Below are positions 37,701 through 50,133 of a stretch of DNA of 64,000 nucleotides, piece after piece. This DNA comes from Litoditis marina (lineage: Eukaryota; Nematoda; Chromadorea; Rhabditida; Rhabditidae). The DNA is taken from NCBI GenBank assembly GCA_964036275.1, contig CAXIWQ010000075.1, positions 1 through 64,000 on the forward strand. Reading direction: 5' to 3'. A model generated the notes under the pieces. That model was not told the DNA's origin, ran no database searches, and saw nothing but the letters and a program-made list of their open reading frames with translations. The translations under genes and the position numbers were made by a program. Each line of letters begins with the position of its first letter. Position 1 is the stretch's first letter.

Positions 37701-40700
37701 GTGGCTGTGCGCCACAGAATATAAAGTCGTATTAGGTTTTTGTAGCCATGAGCAACAGACTTGATAGCCGTATAAACTTTTTTCTGTAGCTGCAAGGCAA
37801 AGAGTCAATAACCGCGTTAATTTGTCTTTTGTGGCTGTGCGCCACAGAATATGAAGTCGTATTAGGTTTTTGTAGCTGGGAGCAACAGACTTGTTAGCCG
37901 TATAAGCTTTTTCTGTAGCTGCAAGCCAAAGAGTCGATAACAGCGTTAATTCGTATTTTGTGGCTGTGCGCCACAGAATATATAGTCGTATTAGGTTCTT
38001 GTAGCTGTGAGCAACACACTTGGTAGCCGTATAAGCTTTTTTCTGTAGCTGCAAGCCAAAGAGTCGATAACAGCGTTAATTCGTATTTTGTGGCTGTGCG
38101 CCACAGAATAGATTGTCGTATTAGGTTTTTGTAGCTGGGAGCAACAGATTTGATAGCCGTATGAACTGTTCTCTGTAAATGCAAGCCAAAGAGTCGATAA
38201 CCGCGTTAATTCGTATTTTGTGGCTGTGCGCCACAGAATAGATTGTCGTATCAGGTTTTTGTAGCTGGGAACAACAGACTTGATAGCCGTAATAACTTTT
38301 TTCTGTAGCTGCAAAGCAAACAGTCGATAACCGCGTTAATTCGTATTTTGTGGCTGTGCGCCACAGAATATATAGTCGTATTAGGTTTTTGTAGCTGGGA
38401 GCAACATACTTGATAGCCGTATAAACTTTTTTCTGTAGCTGCACGGCAAAGAGTCAATAACCGCGTTAATTTGTCGTTTGTGGCTGTGTGCCACAGAATA
38501 TAAAGTCGTATTAGGTTTTTGTAGCTGGGAGCAACAGACTTGATAGCCGTATAAACTTTTTTCTGTAGCTGCAAGGCAAAGAGGTAATAACCGCGTTAAT
38601 TTGTCTTTTGTGGCTGTGCGCCACAGAATATAAAGTCGTATTAGGTTTTTGTAGCCATGAGCAACAGACTTGATAGCCGTATAAACTTCTTTCTGTAGCT
38701 GCAAGGCAAAGAGTCGATAACCGCGTTAATTCGTATTTTGTGGCTGTGTGCCACAGAATAGATAGTTGTATTGGGTTTTCTAGCTGGGAGCAACATACTT
38801 GATAGCCGTATAAATTTTTTTCCTGTAGCTGCAAGGCAAAGAGTCAATAACCTCGTTAATCTGTCTTTTGTGGCTGTGCGCCACATAATATAAAGTCGTA
38901 TTAGGTTTTTGTAGCTGGGAGCAACAGACTTGATAGCCGTATAAACTTTTTTCCGTAGCTGCAAGCCAATGAGTCGATAACCGCGTTGATTCGTATTTCG
39001 TGGCTGTGCGCCACAAAATATATAGTCGTATTAGGTTTTTGTAGCTGGGAGCGACAGACTTGATAGCCGTATAAACTTTTTTTCTGTAGCTGCAAGGCAA
39101 AGAGTCAATAACCGCGTTAATTCGTCTTTTGTGGCTGTGCGCCACGAATTAGATAGTCGTGTTAGGTCTTTGTAGCTGGGAGCAACAGACTGGATAGCCG
39201 TATGAACTTTTCTCTGTAACTGCAAGCCAAAGAGTCGATAACCGCGTTAATTTGTCTTTTGTGGCTGTGCGCCACAGAATATAAAGTCGTATTAGGTTTT
39301 TGTAGCTGGGAGCAACAGACGTGATAGCCGTATGAACTGTTCTCTGTAAATGCAAGCCACAGAGTCAATAACCGCGTTAATTCGTATTTTCTGCTTGTGC
39401 ACCACAGAAAAAATTGTCGTATTAGGTTTTTGTAGCTGGGAGCAACATACTTGATAGCCGTATAAACTTTTTTCTGTAGCTGCAAGGCAAAGAGTCAATA
39501 ACCGCGTTAATTCGTATTTTGTGGTTGTGCACCACAGAATATATAGTCGTATTAGGTTCTTGTAGCTGTGAGCAACACACTTGGTAGCCGTATAAGCTTT
39601 TTGCTGTAGCTGCAAGCCAAAGAGTCGATAACAGCGTTAATTCGTATTTTGTGGCTGTGCGCCACAGAATAGATTGTCGTATTAGGTTTTTGTAGCTGGG
39701 AGCAACAGATTTGATAGCCGTATGAACTTTTTCCTGTAGCTGCAAGGCAAAGAGTCAATAACCGCGTTAATTTATCTTTTGTGGCTGTGCGCCACAGAAT
39801 ATAAAGTCGTATTAGGTTCTTGTAGCTGTGAGCAACACACTTGGTAGCCGTATAAGCTTTTTTCTGTAGCTGCAAGCCAAAGAGTCGATAACAGCGTTAA
39901 TTCGTATTTTGTGGCTGTGCGCCACAGAATAGATTGTCGTATTAGGTTTTTGTAGCTGGGAGCAACAGATTTGATAGCCGTATGAACTGTTCTCTGTAAA
40001 TGCAAGCCAAATAGTCGATAACCGCGTAAATTCGTATTTCGTGGCTGTGCGCCACAGAATATAAAGTCGTATTAGGTTCTTGTAGCTGTGAGCAACACAC
40101 TTGGTAGCCGTATAAGCTTTTTTCTGTAGCTGCAAGCCAAAGAGTCGATAACAGCGTTAATTCGTATTTTGTGGCTGTGCGCCACAGAATAGATTGTCGT
40201 ATTAGGTTTTTGTAGCTGGGAGCAACAGATTTGATAGCCGTATAAACTTTTTTCTGTAGCTGCAAGGCAAAGAGGTAATAACCGCGTTAATTTGTCTTTT
40301 GTGGCTGTGCGCCACAGAATATAAAGTCGTATTAGGTTTTTGTAGCCATGAGCAACAGACTTGATAGCCGTATAAACTTTTTTCTGTAGCTGCAAGGCAA
40401 AGAGTCAATAACCGCGTTAATTTGTCTTTTGTGGCTGTGCGCCACAGAATATGAAGTCGTATTAGGTTTTTGTAGCTGGGAGCAACAGACTTGTTAGCCG
40501 TATAAGCTTTTTCTGTAGCTGCAAGCCAAAGAGTCGATAACAGCGTTAATTTGTCTTTTGTGGCTGTGCGCCACAGAATATATAGTCGTATTAGGTTCTT
40601 GTAGCTGTGAGCAACAGATTTGATAGCCGTATAAACTTTTTTCTGTAGCTGCAAGGCAAAGAGGTAATAACCGCGTTAATTTGTCTTTTGTGGCTGTGCG

Positions 40701-43445
40701 CCACAGAATATAAAGTCGTATTAGGTTTTTGTAGCCATGAGCAACAGACTTGATAGCCGTATAAACTTTTTTCTGTAGCTGCAAGGCAAAGAGTCAATAA
40801 CCGCGTTAATTTGTCTTTTGTGGCTGTGCGCCACAGAATATATAGTCGTATTAGGTTCTTGTAGCTGTGAGCAACACACTTGGTAGCCGTATAAGCTTTT
40901 TTCTGTAGCTGCAAGCCAAAGAGTCGATAACAGCGTTAATTCGTATTTTGTGGCTGTGCGCCACAGAATAGATTGTCGTATTAGGTTTTTGTAGCTGGGA
41001 GCAACAGATTTGATAGCCGTATGAACTGTTCTCTGTAAATGCAAGCCAAAGAGTCGATAACCGCGTTAATTCGTATTTTGTGGCTGTGCGCCACAGAATA
41101 GATTGTCGTATCAGGTTTTTGTAGCTGGGAACAACAGACTTGATAGCCGTAATAACTTTTTTCTGTAGCTGCAAAGCAAACAGTCGATAACCGCGTTAAT
41201 TCGTATTTTGTGGCTGTGCGCCACAGAATATATAGTCGTATTAGGTTTTTGTAGCTGGGAGCAACATACTTGATAGCCGTATAAACTTTTTTCTGTAGCT
41301 GCACGGCAAAGAGTCAATAACCGCGTTAATTTGTCGTTTGTGGCTGTGTGCCACAGAATATAAAGTCGTATTAGGTTTTTGTAGCTGGGAGCAACAGACT
41401 TGATAGCCGTATAAACTTTTTTCTGTAGCTGCAAGGCAAAGAGGTAATAACCGCGTTAATTTGTCTTTTGTGGCTGTGCGCCACAGAATATAAAGTCGTA
41501 TTAGGTTTTTGTAGCCATGAGCAACAGACTTGATAGCCGTATAAACTTCTTTCTGTAGCTGCAAGGCAAAGAGTCGATAACCGCGTTAATTCGTATTTTG
41601 TGGCTGTGTGCCACAGAATAGATAGTTGTATTGGGTTTTCTAGCTGGGAGCAACATACTTGATAGCCGTATAAATTTTTTTCCTGTAGCTGCAAGGCAAA
41701 GAGTCAATAACCTCGTTAATCTGTCTTTTGTGGCTGTGCGCCACATAATATAAAGTCGTATTAGGTTTTTGTAGCTGGGAGCAACAGACTTGATAGCCGT
41801 ATAAACTTTTTTCCGTAGCTGCAAGGCAAAGAGTCAATAACCGCGTTAATTCGTATTTTGTGGTTGTGCACCACAGAATATATAGTCGTATTAGGTTCTT
41901 GTAGCTGTGAGCAACACACTTGGTAGCCGTATAAGCTTTTTGCTGTAGCTGCAAGCCAAAGAGTCGATAACAGCGTTAATTCGTATTTTGTGGCTGTGCG
42001 CCACAGAATAGATTGTCGTATTAGGTTTTTGTAGCTGGGAGCAACAGATTTGATAGCCGTATGAACTTTTTCCTGTAGCTGCAAGGCAAAGAGTCAATAA
42101 CCGCGTTAATTTATCTTTTGTGGCTGTGCGCCACAGAATATAAAGTCGTATTAGGTTTTTGTAGCTGGGAGCAACAGACTTGATAGCCGTATAAGCTTTT
42201 TCTGTAGCTGCAAGCCAAAGAGTCGATAACAGCGTTAATTCGTATTTTGTGGCTGTGCGCCACAGAATATATAGTCGTATTAGGTTCTTGTAGCTGTGAG
42301 CAACACACTTGGTAGCCGTATAAGCTTTTTTCTGTAGCTGCAAGCCAAAGAGTCGATAACAGCGTTAATTCGTATTTTGTGGCTGTGCGCCACAGAATAG
42401 ATTGTCGTATTAGGTTTTTGTAGCTGGGAGCAACAGATTTGATAGCCGTATGAACTGTTCTCTGTAAATGCAAGCCAAAGAGTCGATAACCGCGTAAATT
42501 CGTATTTCGTGGCTGTGCGCCACAGAATAGATAGTCGTATTACTTTCTTGTAGCTGGGAGCAACAGACTTGATAGCCGTATAAACTTTTTTCTGTAGCTG
42601 CAAGGCAAAGAGGTAATAACCGCGTTAATTTGTCTTTTGTGGCTGTGCGCCACAGAATATAAAGTCGTATTAGGTTTTTGTAGCCATGAGCAACAGACTT
42701 GATAGCCGTATAAACTTTTTTCTGTAGCTGCAAGGCAAAGAGTCAATAACCGCGTTAATTTGTCTTTTGTGGCTGTGCGCCACAGAATATGAAGTCGTAT
42801 TAGGTTCTTGTAGCTGTGAGCAACACACTTGGTAGCCGTATAAGCTTTTTTCTGTAGCTGCAAGCCAAAGAGTCGATAACAGCGTTAATTCGTATTTCGT
42901 GGCTGTGCGCCACAGAATATATAGTCGTATTAGGTTCTTGTAGCTGTGAGCAACACACTTGGTAGCCGTATAAGCTTTTTTCTGTAGCTGCAAGCCAAAG
43001 AGTCGATAACAGCGTTAATTCGTATTTTGTGGCTGTGCGCCACAGAATAGATTGTCGTATTAGGTTTTTGTAGCTGGGAGCAACAGATTTGATAGCCGTA
43101 TGAACTGTTCTCTGTAAATGCAAGCCAAAGAGTCGATAACCGCGTTAATTCGTATTTTGTGGCTGTGCGCCACAGAATAGATTGTCGTATCAGGTTTTTG
43201 TAGCTGGGAACAACAGACTTGATAGCCGTAATAACTTTTTTCTGTAGCTGCAAAGCAAACAGTCGATAACCGCGTTAATTCGTATTTTGTGGCTGTGCGC
43301 CACAGAATATATAGTCGTATTAGGTTTTTGTAGCTGGGAGCAACATACTTGATAGCCGTATAAACTTTTTTCTGTAGCTGCACGGCAAAGAGTCAATAAC
43401 CGCGTTAATTTGTCGTTTGTGGCTGTGTGCCACAGAATATAAAGT
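31748..43445 (+). repeat. Two copies of a 5.7-kb higher-order repeat (5718 and 5978 bp)
   Basis: Copy 1 covers about 31748-37465 and copy 2 about 37466-43445. The distinctive word GCCACGAATTAG sits at 33423 and 39141, exactly 5718 bp apart. Right of about 40500 the spacing becomes 5978 bp because copy 2 has two additional monomers (260 bp). In every stretch I compared, the copies agree apart from this insertion and rare single-base differences. One unit is about 44 monomers, among the longest clear periods in the window, and the copies join head to tail. Confidence 0.85.
40540..40800 (+). repeat. Two-monomer (260-bp) insertion within a higher-order copy
   Basis: Relative to the copy 5718 bp upstream, this region has two more monomers. 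The extra sequence runs from a chimeric S3 (GTAGCTGTGAGCAACA joined to GATTTGATAGCC, near 40601-40625) through a GAGGTAATAACCGCG unit and a GTAGCCATGAGC unit. It repeats the two monomers just upstream at about 40222-40480. The unit before it also carries the TTAATTTGTCTTTTG form of S1 where the other copy has TTAATTCGTATTTTG. This fits an unequal exchange or template switch in register. Confidence 0.75.
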
Positions 43446-44475
43446 CGTATTAGGTTTTTGTAGCTGGGAGCAACAGACTTGATAGCCGTATAAACTTTTT
43501 TCTGTAGCTGCAAGGCAAAGAGGTAATAACCGCGTTAATTTGTCTTTTGTGGCTGTGCGCCACAGAATATAAAGTCGTATTAGGTTTTTGTAGCCATGAG
43601 CAACAGACTTGATAGCCGTATAAACTTCTTTCTGTAGCTGCAAGGCAAAGAGTCGATAACCGCGTTAATTCGTATTTTGTGGCTGTGTGCCACAGAATAG
43701 ATAGTTGTATTGGGTTTTCTAGCTGGGAGCAACATACTTGATAGCCGTATAATTTTTTTTCCTGTAGCTGCAAGGCAAAGAGTCAATAACCTCGTTAATC
43801 TGTCTTTTGTGGCTGTGCGCCACATAATATAAAGTCGTATTAGGTTTTTGTAGCTGGGAGCAACAGACTTGATAGCCGTATAAACTTTTTTCCGTAGCTG
43901 CAAGCCAATGAGTCGATAACCGCGTTGATTCGTATTTCGTGGCTGTGCGCCACAAAATATATAGTCGTATTAGGTTTTTGTAGCTGGGAGCGACAGACTT
44001 GATAGCCGTATAAACTTTTTTTCTGTAGCTGCAAGGCAAAGAGTCAATAACCGCGTTAATTCGTCTTTTGTGGCTGTGCGCCACGAATTAGATAGTCGTG
44101 TTAGGTCTTTGTAGCTGGGAGCAACAGACTGGATAGCCGTATGAACTTTTCTCTGTAACTGCAAGCCAAAGAGTCGATAACCGCGTTAATTTGTCTTTTG
44201 TGGCTGTGCGCCACAGAATATAAAGTCGTATTAGGTTTTTGTAGCTGGGAGCAACAGACGTGATAGCCGTATGAACTGTTCTCTGTAAATGCAAGCCACA
44301 GAGTCAATAACCGCGTTAATTCGTATTTTCTGCTTGTGCACCACAGAAAAGATTGTCGTATTAGGTTTTTGTAGCTGGGAGCAACATACTTGATAGCCGT
44401 ATAAACTTTTTTCTGTAGCTGCAAGGCAAAGAGTCAATAACCGCGTTAATTCGTATTTTGTGGTTGTGCACCACA
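43446..44475 (+). repeat. Partial third copy of the 5.7-kb repeat, entered out of phase
   Basis: From about 43446 the sequence no longer follows copy 2. It matches 38507 onward at a spacing of 4939 bp (38 monomers less one base), up to about 44475, where a CACAGAAAAGATAGTCG unit replaces CACAGAATATATAGTCG. The phase jump at a monomer boundary is a clear rearrangement junction. Confidence 0.72.
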
Positions 44476-46110
44476 GAAAAGATAGTCGTATTAAGTTTTT
44501 GTAGCTGGTAGCAACAGACTTGATAGCCGTATAAATTTTTTTCTGTAGCTGCAAGCCGAAAAGTCGATAACCGCGTTAATTCGTATTTCGTGGCTGTGCG
44601 CCACAGAATAGATAGTCGTATTAGGTTCTTGTAGCTGGGAGCAACAGACTTGATAGCCGTATGAACTTTTTCCTGTAGCTGCAAGGCAAAGAGTCAATAA
44701 CCGCGTTAATTTGTCTTTTGTGGCTGTGCGCCACAGAATATAAGGTCGTATTAGGTTTTCGTAGCTGGGAGCAACAGACTTGATAGCCGTATAAGCTTTT
44801 TTCTGTAGCTGCAAGCCAAACAGTCGATAACAACGTTAATTCGTATTTTGTGGCTGTGCGCCACAGAATATATAGTCGTATTAGGTTCTTGTAGCTGTGA
44901 GCAACTCACTTGGTAGCCGTATAAGCTTTTTTCTGTAGCTGCAAGCCAAAGAGTCGATAACAGCGTTAATTCGTATTTTGTGGCTGTGCGCCACAGAATA
45001 GATTGTCGTATTAGGTTTTTGTAGCTGGGAGCAACAGATTTGATAGCCGTATGAACTGTTTACTGTAAATGCAAGCCAAAGAGTCGATAACCGCGTAAAT
45101 TCGTATTTCGTGGCTGTGCGCCACAGAATATAAGGTCGTATTAGGTTTTTGTAGCTGGGAGCAACAGACTTGATAGCCGTATAAACTTTTTTCCGTAGCT
45201 GCAAGCCAATGAGTCGATAACCGCGTTGATTCGTATTTCGTGGCTGTGCGCCACAAAATATATAGTCGTATTAGGTTTTTGTAGCTGGGAGCGACAGACT
45301 TGATAGCCGTATAAACTTTTTTTCTGTAGCTGCAAGGCAAAGAGTCAATAACCGCGTTAATTCGTCTTTTGTGGCTGTGCGCCACAAATTAGATAGTCGT
45401 GTTAGGTCTTTGTAGCTGGGAGCAACAGACTGGATAGCCGTATGAACTTTTCTCTGTAACTGCAAGCCAAAGAGTCGATAACCGCGTTAATTTGTCTTTT
45501 GTGGCTGTGCGCCACAGAATATAAAGTCGTATTAGGTTTTTGTAGCTGGAAGCAACAGACGTGATAGCCGTATGAACTGTTCTCTGTAAATGCAAGCCAC
45601 AGAGTCAATAACCGCGTTAATTCGTATTTTCTGCTTGTGCACCACAGAAAAGATTGTCGTATTAGGTTTTTGTAGCTGGGAGCAACATACTTGATAGCCG
45701 TATAAACTTTTTTCTGTAGCTGCAAGGCAAAGAGTCAATAACCGCGTTAATTCGTATTTTGTGGTTGTGCACCACAGAAAAGATAGTCGTATTAAGTTTT
45801 TGTAGCTGGTAGCAACAGACTTGATAGCCGTATAAATTTTTTTCTGTAGCTGCAAGCCGAAAAGTCGATAACCGCGTTAATTCGTATTTCGTGGCTGTGC
45901 GCCACAGAATAGATAGTCGTATTAGGTTCTTGTAGCTGGGAGCAACAGACTTGATAGCCGTATGAACTTTTTCCTGTAGCTGCAAGGCAAAGAGTCAATA
46001 ACCGCGTTAATTCGTATTCTGTGGCTGTGCGCCACAGAATATATAGTCGTATTAGGTTTTCGTAGCTGGGAGCAACAGACTTGATAGCCGTATAAGCTTT
46101 TTTTCTGTAG
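43846..46110 (+). repeat. Tandem duplication with 1301-bp period
   Basis: Units starting near 43846 recur near 45147 at a spacing of 1301 bp (ten monomers plus one base). They include the AGCGACAGACTTG form of S3 (43989 and 45290), the TTCTGCTTGTGCACC form of S2 and two copies of the paired-arm hairpin variant at 44461 and 45762. Similarity weakens after about 44815/46115, where one further monomer is present in the left copy only. Confidence 0.75.
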
Positions 46111-46180
46111 CTGCAAGCCAGAGAGTCGATAACAGCGTTAATTCGTATTTTGTGGCTGTGCGCCACAGAATAGATTGTCG

Positions 46181-47640
46181 TATTAGGTTTTTGTAGCTGG
46201 GAGCAACAGATTTGATAGCCGTATGAACTGTTTACTGTAAATGCAAGCCAAAGAGTCGATAACCGCGTAAATTCGTATTTCGTGGCTGTGCGCCACAGAA
46301 TAGATAGTCGTATTACTTTCTTGTAGCTGGGAGCAACATACTTGATAGCCGTGTAAACTTTTTTTCTGTAGCTGCAAGCCAAAGAGTCGATAGCCGCGTT
46401 AATTCGTATTTCGTGGCTGTGCGCCACAGAAGAGATAGTCGTATTGAGTTTTTGTAGCTGGGAGCAACAGATTTGATAGCCGTATGAACTGTTCTTGGGA
46501 GCAAAGACTTGATAGCCGTATATTTTTTTCCTGTAGCTGCAAGACAAAGAGTCAATAACCGCGTTAATTCGTCTTTTGTGGCTGTGCGCCACAGAATATA
46601 TAGTCGTGTTAGGTCTTTGTAGCTGGGAGCAACAGACTTGATAGCCGTATGAACTTTTCTCTGTAACTGCAAGCCAACGAGTCGATTACCGCGTTTATTC
46701 GTATCTTGTGGCTGTGCGCCACAAAATAGATTGTCGTATCAGGTTTTTGTAGCTGGGAGCAACAGACTTGATAGCCGTATTAACTTTTTTCTGTAGCTGC
46801 AAAGCAAACAGTCGATAACCGCGTTGATTCGTATTTTGTGGCTGTGCGCCACAGAATAGATAGTCGTATTAGGTTTTTGTAGCTGGGAGCAACATACTTG
46901 ATAGCCGTATAAACTTTTTTCTGTAGCTGCACGGCAAAGAGTCAATAACCGCGTTAATTTGTCTTTTGTGGCTGTGCGCCACAGAATATGAAGTCGTATT
47001 ACGTTTTTGTAGCTGGGAGCAACAGACTTGATAGCCGTATAAACTTTTTTCCGTAGCTGCAAGGCAAAGAGGTAATAACCGCGTTAATTTGTCTTTTGTG
47101 GCTGTGCACCACAGAATATAAAGTCGTATTAGGTTTTTGTAGCCAGGAGCAACAGACTTGATAGCCGTATAAACTTTTTTTTCTGTAGCTGCAAGGCAAA
47201 GAGTCGATAACCGCGTTTATTCGTATTTTGTGGCTGTGTGCCACAGAATAGATAGTTGTATGGGGTTTTTCTAGCTGGGAGCAACATACTTGATAGCCGT
47301 ATAAACTTTTTTCTGTAGCTGCAAAACAAAGAGTCAATAACCGCGTTAATCTGTCTTTTGTGGCTGTGCGCCACAAAACATAAAGTCGTATTAGGTTTTT
47401 GTAGTTGGGAGCAACAGACTTGATAGCCGTATTATTTTTTTTTCTGTAACTGCAAGCCGAAGAGTCGATAACCGCGTTAATTCGTATTTCGTGGCTGTGC
47501 GCCACAGAATAGATAATCGTATTAGGTTTTTGTAGCTGGGAGCAACAGACTTGATAGCCGTATAAACTTTTTTCTGTAGCTGCAAGGCAAAGAGTCGATA
47601 ACCGCGTTAATTCGTATTTTGTGGCTGTGCGCCACAGAAT
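46181..47640 (+). repeat. Left member of a segment pair about 15.6 kb apart
   Basis: This stretch contains several rare units that reappear in the same order at about 61470-63210: CTGTTTACTGTAAATG (46228 and 61523), the shortened monomer GTTCTTGGGAGCAAAG (46491 and 62176, spacing 15685), TATTACGTTTTTG (46996 and 62548) and CCACAAAACATAAAG (47372 and 62921, spacing about 15548). The drift in spacing reflects small indels and monomer gain or loss. The pair may be the ends of one very large higher-order unit or of an insertion of array sequence. Confidence 0.65.
46455..46545 (+). repeat. Irregular monomer: S3 followed directly by truncated S3
   Basis: After S3 ends in GAACTGTTCT the sequence continues TGGGAGCAAAGACTTGATAG, which is the interior of another S3. 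S1 and S2 (about 86 bp) are missing between them. This looks like a deletion between two S3 subunits in different monomers, that is, exchange in subunit rather than monomer register. The same irregular unit recurs at about 62145-62215. Confidence 0.8.
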
Positions 47641-47684
47641 AGATAGTCGTATTAGGTTTTTGTAGCTGGAAGAAACAGATTTGA

Positions 47685-47725
47685 TAGCCGTATGAACTGT
47701 GGCTGTGCGCCACAGAATATAAAGT
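47685..47725 (+). repeat. Irregular monomer: S1 subunit deleted
   Basis: S3 reads GATAGCCGTATGAACT and then passes straight into GTGGCTGTGCGCCACAG of S2, so the T-tract and the whole S1 (about 50 bp) are absent. The flanking monomers are normal. The preceding S3 also reads GCTGGAAGAAACAG, a rare form shared with 48003-48017. Confidence 0.8.
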
Positions 47726-48321
47726 CGTCTCAGGTTTTTGTATCTGGGAGCAACAGACTTGATAGCCGTATGAACTTTTTTCTGTAGCTGCAAGGCAAAG
47801 AGTCAATAACCGCGTTAATTCGTCTTTTGTGGCTGTTCGCCACAGAATAGATTGTCGTATTAGGTTTTTGTAGCTGGGAGCAACAGATTTGATAGCCATA
47901 TGAACTGTTCTCTGTAGCTACAAGGCAAAGAGTCGATAACCGCGTTAATTCGTATTTCGTGGCAGTGCGCCACAGAATTGATTGTCGTATTAGGTTTTTG
48001 TGCTGGAAGAAACAGATTTGATAGCCGTGTGAACTGTTCTCTGTAGCTGCAAGCCAACGAGTCGATAACCGCGTTAATTCGTATTTTGTGGCTGTGCGCC
48101 ACAGAACAGATTGTCGTATTAGGTTTTTGTAGCTGGGAGCAACGGATTTGATAGCCGTATGATTTTTTTCTGTAGCTGCAAGGCATAGAGTCAATAACCG
48201 CGTTAATTCGTATTTTGTGGCTGTGCGCCACAGAATAAAAAGTCGTATTAGGTTTTTGTAGCTGGGAGCAACAGATTTGATAGCCGTATGAACTGTTCTC
48301 TGTAGCTGCAAGCCAACGAGT

Positions 48322-50133
48322 CGATAACCGCGTTAATTCGTATTTTGTGGCTGTGTGCCACAGAATAGATAGTTGTATTGGGTTTTTCTAGCTGGGAGCA
48401 ACATACTTGATAGCCGTATAAACTTTTTTCTGTAGCTGCAAGGCAAAGAGTCAATAACCGCGTTAATTTGTCTTTTGGGGCTGTGCGCCACAGAATATAA
48501 AGTCGTATTAGGTTTTTGTAGCCATGAGCAACTTGATAGCCGTATGAACTGTTTTCTGTAGCTGCAAGGCAAAGAGTCGATAACCGCGTTAATTCGTATT
48601 TTGTGGCTGTGCGCCACAGAATAGATTGTCGTATTAGGTTTTTGTAGCTGGGAGCAACATATTTGATAGCCGTATGAACTGTTCTCTGTAGCTGCAAGGC
48701 AAAGAGTCGATAACCGCGTTAATTCGTATTTTGTGGCTGTGCGCCACAGAATAGATTGTCGTATCAGGTTTTTGTAGCTGGGAACAACAGACTTGATAGC
48801 CGTATTAACTTTTTTCTGTAGCTGCAAAGCAAACAGTCGATAACCGCGTTAACTCGTATTTTGTGGCTGTGCGCCACAGAATAGATAGTCGTATTAGGTT
48901 TTTGTAGCTGGGAGCAACATACTTGATAGCCGTATAAACTTTTTCCTGTAGCTGCACGGCAAAGAGTCAATAACCGCGTTAATTTGTCTTTTGTGGCTGT
49001 GCGCCACAGAATATAAAGTCGTATTAGGTTTTTGTAGCTGGGAGCAACAGACTTGATAGCCGTATAAACTTTTTTCTGTAGCTGCAAGACAAAGAGGTAA
49101 TAACCGCGTTAATTTGTCTTTTGTGGCTCTGCGCCACAGAATATAAAGTCGTATTAGGTTTTTGTAGCCATGAGCAACAGACTTGATAGCCGTATAAACT
49201 TTTTTCTGTAGCTGCAAGGCAAAGAGTCGATAACCGCGTTAATTCGTATTTTGTGGCTGTGTGCCACAGAATAGATAATTGTATTGGGTTTTTCTAGCTG
49301 GGAGCAACATACTTGATAGCCGTATAAACTTTTTTCTGTAGCTGCAAGGCAAAGAGTCAATAACCGCGTTAATTTGTCTTTTGTGGCTGTGCGCCACAGA
49401 ATATAAAGTCGTATTAGGTTTTTGTAGCCATGAGCAACTTGATAGCCGTATGAACTGTTTTCTGTAGCTGCAAGGCAAAGAGTCGATAACCGCGTTAATT
49501 CGTATTTTGTGGCTGTGCGCCACAGAATAGATTGTCGTATTAGGTTTTTGTAGCTGGGAGCAACATATTTGATAGCCGTATGAACTGTTCTCTGTAGCTG
49601 CGAGGCAAAGAGTCGATAACCGCGTTAATTCGTATTTTGTGGCTGTGCGCCACAGAATAGATTGTCGTATCAGGTTTTTGTAGCTGGGAACAACAGACTT
49701 GATAGCCGTATTAACTTTTTTCTGTAGCTGCAAAGCAAACAGTCGATAACCGCGTTAACTCGTATTTTGTGGCTGTGCGCCACAGAATAGATAGTCGTAT
49801 TAGGTTTTTTGTAGCTGGGAGCAACATACTTGATAGCCGTATAAACTTTTTCCTGTAGCTGCACGGCAAAGAGTCAATAACCGCGTTAATTTGTCTTTTG
49901 TGGCTGTGCGCCACAGAATATAAAGTCGTATTAGGTTTTTGTAGCTGGGAGCAACAGACTTGATAGCCGTATAAACTTTTTTCTGTAGCTGCGAGGCAAA
50001 GAGGTAATAACCGCGTTAATTTGTCTTTTGTGGCTGCGCGCCACAGAATATAAAGTCGTATTAGGTTTTTGTAGCCATGAGCAACAGACTTGATAGCCGT
50101 ATAAACTTTTTTCTGTAGCTGCAAGGCAAAGAG
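48322..50133 (+). repeat. Tandem duplication with 906-bp period
   Basis: Seven monomers (906 bp, four bases short of 910) at about 48322-49227 recur at 49228-50133, and a third copy starts at 50134 but departs after about one monomer. Shared landmarks are the GTGTGCCACAGAATAGAT loop variant with TTGTATTGGG, the short GTAGCCATGAGCAACTTGATAG unit and the GCGTTAACTCG form of S1. Related blocks lie near 53900-54900 and 57800-60300. Confidence 0.75.
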
